In this document: positions 1 through 7,670 of the stretch, piece after piece
Layout of the letters: each line of letters opens with the position of its first letter
Numbering within the stretch: the first letter of the stretch is position 1
NCBI GenBank assembly: GCA_017965125.1
Contig: JAGCQO010000213.1
Location: 1-13,783 of the forward strand
DNA length: 13,783 nucleotides
Direction of reading: 5' to 3'
Origin: Paludibacteraceae bacterium
GTDB lineage: Bacteria > Bacteroidota > Bacteroidia > Bacteroidales > Paludibacteraceae
Program-made: the position numbers and the translations under genes
Notes under the pieces: generated by a model
Seen by the model: the letters and a program-made list of their open reading frames with translations, nothing else
Databases searched by the model: none
What the model was told of the DNA's origin: nothing

Positions 1-1101
1 GACTATATCAATGGAACAGAAGGAAATAATCAGGCTGTGGCTCTTGAGCACATCAACTCCGACAACGCTGTGCTGAAGAACATCAAGATGGTTTCATTCC
101 AGGATACTTACTATCCTAAGACGTCTAATAAGCGTGTATATCTGAAAGACTGCTACATACAGGGAGGAACAGACTACATCTTCGGTAGCGGAACTGCCTT
201 CATGGACGGCGGTATCTTGAAGAACGTGCCAGGCGGACAGTACATGACTGCGGCTTCGGACCCAGCAGCAGGCCAGGAGTTCGGTATCGTGATAAGCGGC
301 GTTGAGGCTTCTTATGCCGACACAACTGGATTCGGAGACAAGAGAAAGTTCTATCTCGGTCGTCCTTGGAAGGTGGGTGCTAAGACATCATACATCAACA
401 CAACATTCGAGAAGGACATGATCCATCAAGATGGTTGGGCGACATGGTCTGGCGATATCCACGATGCAGACTATTCTGAGTTCGGCTCAATCTTCGAGGA
501 AGGCGACATTGCAGCAGACCTTTCAAAGCGTGTTGAATGGAGCTCAGTTCTGACAGCAGAAGAGGCTGCTCGCTACAACAAGGAGAACGCATTCAACTAC
601 GGCGCAGGCAAGGCATGGAACCCAGTTCCATACTGCGAGGCTCCTGAGGTAGTGGCAAGCGTTGTGAACAACGTTGGAACTCTTTCTTGGACACCTTCGA
701 CTTTTGCAGTAGGATATGTCATCTACAAGAACGGCGTCTTCTATGACTACTCAGAAACAGCTTCATACACAGACTCTGAATACACTGACGGCGATGTTTA
801 TCAGGTAGCCGGTTACAACGAGTATGGCGCGCTTTCTGAAAAGTCAGGCAACTCGACAGTAGGTGTGAAGGAGAATGCGGCAGACGCTTCTTCAATCCTT
901 GTGAACACAATGGTTGAGAGCGACCTCGTATTCACAAAGAATGTTGCAAAAGTTAATGTTGTTTCACTTATCGGCGCTTCATACGCATTCGCAGTTGACG
1001 GTGCTTCAGTGAACGTGTCTGTACTTCCTTCAGGTTCGTACATCGCGTTTGTGACCGATGATGAAGGCAATGTGTTCGCTCAGAAGTTCATAAAGAAATA
1101 A
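1..1101 (+). CDS. Pectinesterase (CE8) with FnIII-like module and T9SS sorting domain, 5'-truncated by the window
   Basis: The reading frame is open from base 1, so this is the C-terminal 366 codons of a longer gene; the signal peptide and the first strands of the beta-helix lie upstream. CE8 enzymes demethylate polygalacturonate. Numbering from codon 1, the hallmark motifs are present in order: QAVAL (oxyanion Gln11), FQDTYY (Gln34 and catalytic Asp35), GGTDYIFG (nucleophile Asp58) and LGRPW (Arg121, Trp123). All key residues are intact, so an active enzyme is expected. A linker ending in WNP (about codon 206) leads to an FnIII-like beta module (about 209-285). The last ~75 residues look like a type A T9SS sorting domain, with a LPSGSYIAFV-like strand and the terminal FAQKFIKK. 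I infer export by T9SS and surface attachment or release. The gene ends at an intrinsic terminator and is paralogous to the next gene. Serine codons favour TCA/TCT, unlike its neighbours. Confidence 0.93.
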   Translation, partial: DYINGTEGNNQAVALEHINSDNAVLKNIKMVSFQDTYYPKTSNKRVYLKDCYIQGGTDYIFGSGTAFMDGGILKNVPGGQYMTAASDPAAGQEFGIVISGVEASYADTTGFGDKRKFYLGRPWKVGAKTSYINTTFEKDMIHQDGWATWSGDIHDADYSEFGSIFEEGDIAADLSKRVEWSSVLTAEEAARYNKENAFNYGAGKAWNPVPYCEAPEVVASVVNNVGTLSWTPSTFAVGYVIYKNGVFYDYSETASYTDSEYTDGDVYQVAGYNEYGALSEKSGNSTVGVKENAADASSILVNTMVESDLVFTKNVAKVNVVSLIGASYAFAVDGASVNVSVLPSGSYIAFVTDDEGNVFAQKFIKK

Positions 1102-1121
1102 CAGCGAATTTCTAATCAAAT

Positions 1122-1157
1122 AAAAAGCCTCTCGCTCATCGAGCGAGGGGCTTTTTT
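1122..1157 (+). terminator. Rho-independent terminator after the pectinesterase gene
   Basis: A 12-bp stem (AGCCTCTCGCTC pairing with GAGCGAGGGGCT, with one T-G wobble) closes a 3-nt ATC loop and is followed by a run of six T. A-rich bases precede the left arm. It starts 20 bp after the stop codon and should separate transcription of the first pectinesterase gene from the second. Confidence 0.9.
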
Positions 1158-1224
1158 AATTATTAGTAAACATTGGGTATTTGAAATCTTAAAAAGTTAA
1201 AATTAAAAGAAACCTTGCAATATA

Positions 1225-1256
1225 CTTGGGAAGTATTTTGCTTTGCATTATCTTTA
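1225..1256 (+). promoter_or_regulatory. Candidate Bacteroides-type promoter for the second pectinesterase-like gene
   Basis: TATCTTTA at 1249-1256 matches 7 of 8 positions of the Bacteroides -7 consensus TAnnTTTG. CTTG at 1225-1228, 20 bp upstream, is a 3-of-4 match to the -33 element TTTG. Transcription would start near 1263 and leave a leader of roughly 25-30 nt. The preceding gene ends in a strong terminator, so a promoter is needed somewhere in this 133-bp AT-rich gap. TATACTTG at 1221-1228 is an alternative -7 box but has no partner upstream. Confidence 0.4.
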
Positions 1257-1290
1257 AAAATTCTTACAAAGCAACAAATTTCCTTTCAAT

Positions 1291-4266
1291 ATGAAGAAAC
1301 TTTTATCGTTCATATTTGCGGCTGTTACATGCTCTCTCCTTCAGGCGGCTGCACCTTTGTACGTATTCTCTTGGGACGGCGTGAACAGTAATGACGTCAA
1401 GGCCGGAACGACATACACGGACCCTGCCGGTGTGACATCGGTGCTCGTGAAAAGGGACGGGTTGACAAAGAGCAGTGAGATTATGTCCACCAAGGTGAGG
1501 ACTATCGAGATGGACCTCACGAAAATCACCCCTGCGACATCCGCCGGCGAAAGCATCGGTTCGTTGTTTTGTTTCTTCAAGAACGGCAGCACAAGCCAGT
1601 CGTGCGTGGTGAACGTTTATTACTCAAACGGCGACGACTACGAGGAGACCGATGTGCTGACAGTGAAGGCGCAGGACTCTCTGCATTATTACCCAAAGAA
1701 CATCGTGACCAAATCAAAGGTCAAGAAAGTGAAATTTGAATTTTCTGTTGACTGTTATCTTTATGGCATACAGCTCGTTAGTCACGAGGAGCAGGACGGC
1801 GCGCCATTGTTCGTGTCGTCATATCCAGCGGCGGAGGAGAGTCTTCCTTCGGCTGGCGAGGTGTACGTGACATTCGACGAGTTCGTTTCGCTGAACTCTT
1901 CGAGCGACAACATCAGCTTCGGCACTGCGACAGTCACTTACAAGTCGGTGCAGGGCAATCTGCTGAAGGTGGGCTATTCCGGACTCGTGTCGGCTTCGAC
2001 GTTGTATGTGCCAGACGGCGCTATCAGCGACTTCGACGGCAATGTCAACAACACGTCGGTGAGCCTGTCGTTTTTTAACGATGTGAATGTTCCGACCGTT
2101 AAGTCGGTGTCGCCAGCACAAGGCTCGACAATCCACATTCAGGACCTTGGCGAGCAGGAACGCATGATAAAAGTGAAGTTCAATGAGAAAATCGCGTTGA
2201 GCGTTGATGCTCAGCTTGGCAATAAGAACATAGGCGTGACGTGCGGCGGTGTGAGCGTCGGCAGTGCGTACGCCATAGCTGACGACAGCGTTCTGGTTGT
2301 GAGCTACAGCGGTTTAGCCTACAGCAAGGAGTGTCAGTTCGTCATTCCTGACGGATTTGTTGAAGACATAAGCGGAAACCCTTTTGGCGGCACAACGCTC
2401 GCTTACATCACTTGCGAAAGAGACCACGACGCGCCTAAGTTGGTAGGACAGAGCGTCGCTAACGGAGAGACCGGAAAGAACGTGTCGGGAAGCATTCAGA
2501 TAACATTCAACGAGGATGTGAAAATCGTTAGCCAGGGCGCGACTGTGAACGGAAAGCCAGCTGTATTGACAGCCAACGGCAACATCGTCGGATTGAATTA
2601 CAGCAACCTTGACTATTCATCGGAACAGACAGTCTCTTTGGCATCGGGCTGCATCGCTGACACTTGCAACAACGTATATGAGCAGCCGTTGAACATATCG
2701 TTCACAACGAAGCAGAAAGAGATGGGTGAAGCCACTTTCATCGTGGGCAAGGACGACGGATACGGATATGACGACAGTTACTCGACCATACAGGAGGCTA
2801 TAGACGCCATCGACGATGACTCGCAGCGCTCTATTATATATGTGCGTCCAGGTGTTTACAACGAGAAACTCGTAGTGGACAAGAAGAATGTCAGCATCAT
2901 CGGTCAGCACAGAGACAGCGTCGTAATCGCTTACAACGAGTGCGCGTCAACATCGACAGCCCAGCCAGACCATAACACAGGCCTTGTGCCAGGCGACATC
3001 GGCACAACAGTGGCTTCGTACACAATGCTCATCGCGGCAGACAATTTCTACGGCGAGGGCTTCACCGTTCGCAATGATTACGACTGGATAAACAGCACCG
3101 ACAACAAGAGACAGAACGTGGCTCTTTGCCGCACTTCGGGCGACGGCATCGTGCTGAACAACGTGAGCCTCGAAGGCGTGGAGAACGTTTACTTCTCGAA
3201 GAAGACCACAGGCCGAGTTTACATGACAAACTGCCGTTTGGTCGGTGGCTCGGACATTATAACATCGGGCGGAACGGTCGTGGCGGACTCATGCTCGTTC
3301 GAGGTTATCAAGGGCGGCAGGAGCTTGTCGGCAGCCTTCCAGAGCGACTATGACTTCGGCATCGTGCTGTATAACTCTAACGTTTCGCAGGCCGACACAA
3401 CCGGCTTCTTTATTCCAGCCGAGAAGACTTATTACGCAGGTCGTCCAAAGAAGAACGGCGCTAAGATAACAATGCTTGACTGCTCGTTTGAGAACGACAT
3501 TCTGAGCGAGGGCGCTTGGAGCAACAGCATTTCCGAAATAGAGGACGCCGAGCAGGTGAACTACAATGAATACGGAACTCGCTTCATGAGTGCCGAAGAG
3601 GCAGCTGCGACAACCCAGCGTCCGAACTTCGTGACCATCCTCACAGAAGGTCAGGCGGCAGAGGTGACACCAGACAGAGTGATGAACCTCGGAGCCAAGG
3701 GCGGCGTCTGGAATCCGTATGAATACATCCACAGACCAGAGAGCGTCATCGTGTCGTTCGACGTGGATCTTGAGGAGGGATACTGCGTTATGACATGGCC
3801 AGAGAATGCGCATGACGCAGGCTACATCGTGTTCAAGAACGGACATTATTTCGACAACGTGACAAGCAACGAGCTGACCGACTACACTTATACGGGAAAC
3901 GACGTTTACGAGATAGCCGCATACAACGAGTTCGGAGCGATGTCGAGAACTACGTTGAACTACCATGAGCCGGACTATAACGAGTACATATCTACGATGA
4001 TGTTGCTTCTGCCAAATGTCGGCGTTGAGGAGGTCGAGGCTGACGAGTCGTTGCTCGAGTACACTGTCGTAAGGGGCAGTCTGAAGCTCAAAAGAGACGA
4101 CATAAGCAAGGTGGAAATATACAGTCTGAGCGCCGGTTTGGTGCTGAATGAGAACGTCGGCGGCTCGGACACTGTCAGCGTGGGTGCGCTTGCTCCTGGG
4201 GCTTATGTCGCAAGGGGAGTGAGCGAGTCGGGCGCAGTCTTCGCCGAGAAGTTCATCGTGAAATAA
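1291..4266 (+). CDS. Multidomain T9SS-exported pectinesterase-like protein with degenerate active site
   Basis: The 991-residue protein starts with a signal peptide (MKKLLSFIFAAVTCSLLQA). Residues ~22-168 are an unassigned beta-rich region. Three SbsA-type Ig-like (Big_5) domains follow at ~169-265, 266-381 and 382-480, each with a V-x-F-x-E/D-x-V strand and a late I-x-D-x-x-N-N/P turn. A CE8 pectinesterase beta-helix occupies ~480-790 (STIQEAIDAI, GVYNEK), then an FnIII-like module (~812-890) and a T9SS type A sorting domain (VEIYSLSAGLV to AEKFIVK). Against the upstream paralogue the oxyanion Gln608, Asp655 and Arg718 are kept, but the catalytic Asp of QDT is Asn632, its preceding Gln is Glu631, Phe of DYIFG is Thr, and Trp of GRPW is Lys720. 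I infer a pectin-binding or otherwise non-catalytic paralogue; altered specificity is the alternative. The ATG fits the signal peptide, and no other start is plausible. Confidence 0.9.
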   Translation: MKKLLSFIFAAVTCSLLQAAAPLYVFSWDGVNSNDVKAGTTYTDPAGVTSVLVKRDGLTKSSEIMSTKVRTIEMDLTKITPATSAGESIGSLFCFFKNGSTSQSCVVNVYYSNGDDYEETDVLTVKAQDSLHYYPKNIVTKSKVKKVKFEFSVDCYLYGIQLVSHEEQDGAPLFVSSYPAAEESLPSAGEVYVTFDEFVSLNSSSDNISFGTATVTYKSVQGNLLKVGYSGLVSASTLYVPDGAISDFDGNVNNTSVSLSFFNDVNVPTVKSVSPAQGSTIHIQDLGEQERMIKVKFNEKIALSVDAQLGNKNIGVTCGGVSVGSAYAIADDSVLVVSYSGLAYSKECQFVIPDGFVEDISGNPFGGTTLAYITCERDHDAPKLVGQSVANGETGKNVSGSIQITFNEDVKIVSQGATVNGKPAVLTANGNIVGLNYSNLDYSSEQTVSLASGCIADTCNNVYEQPLNISFTTKQKEMGEATFIVGKDDGYGYDDSYSTIQEAIDAIDDDSQRSIIYVRPGVYNEKLVVDKKNVSIIGQHRDSVVIAYNECASTSTAQPDHNTGLVPGDIGTTVASYTMLIAADNFYGEGFTVRNDYDWINSTDNKRQNVALCRTSGDGIVLNNVSLEGVENVYFSKKTTGRVYMTNCRLVGGSDIITSGGTVVADSCSFEVIKGGRSLSAAFQSDYDFGIVLYNSNVSQADTTGFFIPAEKTYYAGRPKKNGAKITMLDCSFENDILSEGAWSNSISEIEDAEQVNYNEYGTRFMSAEEAAATTQRPNFVTILTEGQAAEVTPDRVMNLGAKGGVWNPYEYIHRPESVIVSFDVDLEEGYCVMTWPENAHDAGYIVFKNGHYFDNVTSNELTDYTYTGNDVYEIAAYNEFGAMSRTTLNYHEPDYNEYISTMMLLLPNVGVEEVEADESLLEYTVVRGSLKLKRDDISKVEIYSLSAGLVLNENVGGSDTVSVGALAPGAYVARGVSESGAVFAEKFIVK

Positions 4267-4408
4267 GTCCGTTTTTTCATCGGGGCGTCTCCGCTCCTGC
4301 AAGAAAATCCTAAATCTTGTATTAAGAAAGGCGTTTATATTGGTTTTTTACATCAATGTTTGCGAATTTTGCAACTTGTTGTGAACACCGGAATTTTCCG
4401 CGCATGAT

Positions 4409-4444
4409 TTTGAACATCAGGAAATTCGTGTCACGATGTCTTTG
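4409..4444 (+). promoter_or_regulatory. Possible promoter for the ubiE-mutS2-plug-aminotransferase run
   Basis: TGTCTTTG at 4437-4444 matches 7 of 8 bases of the -7 consensus TAnnTTTG, and TTTG at 4409-4412 could be the -33 element. The 24-bp spacer is longer than the usual 19-21, so the call is weak. The initiation point would fall near 4451, giving a ~20-nt leader. The rest of the 204-bp gap (4267-4470) is AT-rich. It contains a short GGGGCG/CGCTCC inverted repeat near 4279-4294 with no T-run after it, and nothing else that I recognise. Confidence 0.25.
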
Positions 4445-4470
4445 TTTTACCGAGTAAATAAAACCGCATT

Positions 4471-5208
4471 ATGTATAAGTGTGAAGAGGTGCTTCCTTAT
4501 GGCAACAAAGGAGAGAAGAAACGTCAGCAGGTGGAGACCATGTTCGACTCCATATCTGGCGCTTACGACAAAATGAACCGTGTGATGACGCTTTCTCTCG
4601 ACATAAGGTGGCGACGCAAAGCCATCGATTCGCTGAAGGAGTTTGACCCGAAGAAGATACTCGACATAGCCACAGGAACAGGCGATTTCGCCATAGAGAG
4701 TTGCAATCGTCTTGCGCCGGAGACGGTGACAGGAGTGGATATAAGCGAGAAGATGATGGAAGTGGGCAAGGAGAAGGTGGCGAAGCTGGGGCTGCAGGAC
4801 AAGATTTCGTTCCAGTTGGGCGACAGTCTGAACCTTGAGTTTGCCGACGCCTCGTATGACGCGGTGACGATAGCTTTCGGGGTGCGCAATTTCCAGAACT
4901 TGGAGCTTGGTCTGAGCGAGATGTCGCGCGTTCTTCGTCCCGACGGACGACTCGTAATCCTCGAGATGTCAGAGCCTTACAAGATGTTCAAGCCGTTCTA
5001 CTGGCTTTATGCCAAGGTCATGATTCCGTTCATTGGCAAGCTGATGTCCAAGAACGACAGCGCATACAGCTACCTGCCAGCCTCGATAAGCGTTTTCCCA
5101 CACGGCAAACCGATGTTTGAACTGCTTGAGAAAGTGGGCTTTACCGACGTGAAGCGCAGGAGATTTACTTTCGGAGTGTGTTCGTTGTATCTGGCTAAGA
5201 AAAAATAA
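4471..5208 (+). CDS. ubiE: Demethylmenaquinone methyltransferase (UbiE/MenG/COQ5 family)
   Basis: This is a SAM-dependent C-methyltransferase that converts demethylmenaquinone to menaquinone, the last step of menaquinone synthesis, at the cytoplasmic face of the membrane. The 245 residues match the usual family length. Visible motifs are the N-terminal MFDSISGAYDKMNRVMTLSLD block with RWRR, SAM-binding motif I ILDIATGTGDF (63-73), the acidic end of strand 2 (GVDIS), the family signature YDAVTIAFGVRNF (129-141) and RVLRPDGRLVILEMSEP (153-169). Bacteroidetes generally lack ubiquinone, so the menaquinone role (menG) is inferred. It opens a tight run of four co-directional genes, with mutS2 starting 11 bp after its stop. 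The C-terminus (SLYLAKKK) is typical. Confidence 0.95.
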   Translation: MYKCEEVLPYGNKGEKKRQQVETMFDSISGAYDKMNRVMTLSLDIRWRRKAIDSLKEFDPKKILDIATGTGDFAIESCNRLAPETVTGVDISEKMMEVGKEKVAKLGLQDKISFQLGDSLNLEFADASYDAVTIAFGVRNFQNLELGLSEMSRVLRPDGRLVILEMSEPYKMFKPFYWLYAKVMIPFIGKLMSKNDSAYSYLPASISVFPHGKPMFELLEKVGFTDVKRRRFTFGVCSLYLAKKK

Positions 5209-5219
5209 GCAGCGGAGGG

Positions 5220-7658
5220 ATGATTTATCCAGAGAATTTAGAGCAGAAGATAGGCTTTGACAAAATCAGGACTTTGCTGAAAAAGCATTGCGGAAGCACT
5301 ATGGGCGAGTCCGAGGTGGATGCCGTGGCTTTCTCGTTGGATTTGGAGGAGATAAGCGTGATGCTTGATGAGACCGACGAGATGTCGATGCTCATGCAGG
5401 AAGACGGCTTCTTCTCGTCGATAAGCGTCAACGACCTGCGTCCGAGTCTCGAGAAGGTCAAAATCGAAGGGCTGTATCTTGAGGTGGAGGAGATAGCCGA
5501 GCTCCGCAAGGCGCTTGAGATTCATGAGAGCGTCGTGTCGTTCATCATGTCGAAACCCGAGGAAGTGTGCCGCCGTTTGCGTGAGAGAGCATCGGAGTCG
5601 CTCACGTTCCCCGACATAATAAGAAGCATAAACGTAATACTTGATAAATACGGCAACCTGAAGGATTCGGCGTCGCCTCGTCTTATGGAGATAAGGCGTG
5701 AGGCGGTGCGTGTGCAGTCGAACATCGGACGGCTTGTGCAAAGCATCATGGCTCAGGCGCGTGACGCCGGCTATGTTGACAAGGACGTGCAGCCGTCGGT
5801 GCGTGAGGGAAGGCTTGTGGTGCCGGTCATTCCAGCCTACAAAAGGCGTTTCAGGGGCATTGTGCATGACGAGTCGGCCACAGGAAAGACCATTTACATA
5901 GAGCCGGAAGCCGTCGTCGAAGGCAACAACAGGCTTTGCGAGCTGAAGTCGGAGGAGAGGCGCGAGATTATCGCCATACTCACGGCATTTGCCGACACGC
6001 TGCGTCCACGCCTTTCGGACATAGCCACATGCTTCGAGTACCTCGGCTTTGTCGATTTCGTCATGGCTAAAGCCGTGTTCGCTAAGGAATTAGACGCGAT
6101 ACGCCCTGTGGTTAATGACACCAGAGTCATAAGCCTGATAAGCGCGCGCCACCCGATACTGGAGCTTTCGTTGCGCAGTCATGGCAAGAGCATGGTGCCG
6201 CTGGATGTGCGTCTGCCACAAGGCAAGCGCATATTGCTAATAAGCGGTCCGAACGCAGGCGGAAAGTCAGTGTGCCTGAAGACGGTCGGACTGTTGCAGT
6301 ACATGATGCAGTGCGGAATGCTTGTGCCTGTGAGCCGCGACAGCGAGATGGGCGTGTTCAGCAGCATGTTCATTGACATAGGCGATGAGCAGAGCATAGA
6401 GAATGACCTTTCCACATATTCGTCGCACCTGATGAACATGAAAAGCATCGTGAAGAACGGCGACAGCGACTCGCTCATCCTCATCGACGAGTTCGGTAGC
6501 GGAACCGAGCCTTTGATTGGCGGTGCCATAGCCGAGGCGTTGCTTGAGGAGTTCGACAAGAAGGGCATAAGAGGCATTATAACAACACATTACACAAACC
6601 TGAAGCATTATGCCGACGAAGCGGAAGCCATCGTCAACGGCGCGATGCTTTACGACAGGAAGGGCATGTGTCCTTTGTTTCAACTGCAGATAGGAAATCC
6701 GGGCAGCTCGTTCGCCATAGAGATAGCGAGGAAAATCGGTCTGCCGGAAACGGTGGTCCAGAACGCCATAGACAAGGTGGGCGAGGATGTCGTGAACTAC
6801 GACAAGCACCTGCAGGACATAGCCCGCGACAAGAAATACTGGGCGCAGAAGCGTCAGCAGATCCGTATGCGCGACAAGCACATAGCGGAGATAGAAGACA
6901 AGTACGGCGCGTATCTTGAGAACGTGAACTCCGAGCGCAAGGACATAATCCGCAAGGCGAAGGAGGAGGCGAAGCGCATCTTGAAGGAGGCGAACGCCAA
7001 TGTGGAAAATACAATCAGGCAGATAAAGGAATCGCAGGCCGACAAGGAGCAGATAAAGCAGGCGCGCCAGAAACTGAGTGATGCGAACGCCATGCTTGCC
7101 GACGGAGGACACGACGACTTCGACCGCAAGGTGAAGAACATCGAGATGCGCCGCAGCAAGAGAGGTCAGGCCGAGCCTAAGCCGGAGAACGACGCGATAA
7201 ACGTGGGCGACAACGTCGTGATAAAAGGGCAGAGCGTCGTGGGGCAGGTCGAGGAGATAAATGCGAAAAAGGCTGTCGTCAGCTTCGGACAGATACGCAC
7301 CACGGTGGAGTTGAAGCGCCTTGAGAAGGTCAGCCGCAACGCCGTGAAGAAGATGAACCGAAGCGTCGGATACATCGGAACGAGTCCGGTGGAGAAGATG
7401 CGCGAAAAGCGTAAGAACTTCATGAGCGAGATAGACATCCGCGGTATGCGTGCCGACGAGGCTGTGAAGATAGTCCAGGGATATATCGACGATGCCATAA
7501 TGATAGGCATAGGCAGCGTGAGGATACTTCACGGAACGGGCACCGGCGCTTTGCGTCTGGCTGTGCGTCAGTATCTCGCCACAGTGTCGGAGATAACCAC
7601 ATATCACGACGAGCACGTGCAGCTCGGCGGCAGCGGAATAACCGTTGTGGAGTTTTAA
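5220..7658 (+). CDS. mutS2: MutS2 family ATPase with C-terminal Smr domain
   Basis: The 812-residue protein is normal for MutS2. An N-terminal core/lever region leads to the ABC-type ATPase: Walker A GPNAGGKS (343-350), Walker B LILIDE (Asp423, Glu424), signature-like segment IENDLSTYSSHL before it and the TTHYT switch after it. A charged, lysine/glutamate/glutamine-rich coiled coil spans ~520-640. A small KOW/SH3-like segment (VGDNVVIKGQSVVGQV) follows, then the Smr domain with IDIRGMR (738-744) and HGTGTGALR (771-779). MutS2 lacks the MutS mismatch-recognition domain; in other bacteria it has been linked to recombination suppression and to splitting of collided ribosomes. All ATPase and Smr key residues are intact. 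The start MIYPEN resembles Bacteroidetes MutS2 proteins as I recall them. A GGAGGG run touches the ATG, too close for a standard Shine-Dalgarno. The next gene begins 12 bp downstream. Confidence 0.95.
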   Translation: MIYPENLEQKIGFDKIRTLLKKHCGSTMGESEVDAVAFSLDLEEISVMLDETDEMSMLMQEDGFFSSISVNDLRPSLEKVKIEGLYLEVEEIAELRKALEIHESVVSFIMSKPEEVCRRLRERASESLTFPDIIRSINVILDKYGNLKDSASPRLMEIRREAVRVQSNIGRLVQSIMAQARDAGYVDKDVQPSVREGRLVVPVIPAYKRRFRGIVHDESATGKTIYIEPEAVVEGNNRLCELKSEERREIIAILTAFADTLRPRLSDIATCFEYLGFVDFVMAKAVFAKELDAIRPVVNDTRVISLISARHPILELSLRSHGKSMVPLDVRLPQGKRILLISGPNAGGKSVCLKTVGLLQYMMQCGMLVPVSRDSEMGVFSSMFIDIGDEQSIENDLSTYSSHLMNMKSIVKNGDSDSLILIDEFGSGTEPLIGGAIAEALLEEFDKKGIRGIITTHYTNLKHYADEAEAIVNGAMLYDRKGMCPLFQLQIGNPGSSFAIEIARKIGLPETVVQNAIDKVGEDVVNYDKHLQDIARDKKYWAQKRQQIRMRDKHIAEIEDKYGAYLENVNSERKDIIRKAKEEAKRILKEANANVENTIRQIKESQADKEQIKQARQKLSDANAMLADGGHDDFDRKVKNIEMRRSKRGQAEPKPENDAINVGDNVVIKGQSVVGQVEEINAKKAVVSFGQIRTTVELKRLEKVSRNAVKKMNRSVGYIGTSPVEKMREKRKNFMSEIDIRGMRADEAVKIVQGYIDDAIMIGIGSVRILHGTGTGALRLAVRQYLATVSEITTYHDEHVQLGGSGITVVEF

Positions 7659-7670
7659 ATAATACAGGAC

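Noticed and set aside
4279..4294. GGGGCG/CGCTCC inverted repeat after the second pectinesterase-like gene
   Set aside because: It is only 6 bp with a wobble and has no T-run on the downstream side, so I do not call it a terminator.
3289..4302. 337-codon minus-strand frame opposite the second pectinesterase-like gene
   Set aside because: It is a shadow of the plus-strand coding sequence, with no motif, signal peptide or promoter of its own.
5214..5219. GGAGGG directly before the mutS2 start
   Set aside because: It touches the ATG, leaving no room for normal Shine-Dalgarno spacing, and Bacteroidota rarely rely on such sites. Probably coincidental.
6267..7616. 449-codon open frame on the minus strand inside mutS2
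   Set aside because: It lies wholly antisense to a convincing MutS2 with intact motifs. Its translation is Leu/His/Val-rich with no recognisable domain, as expected for the reverse complement of GC-rich codons.
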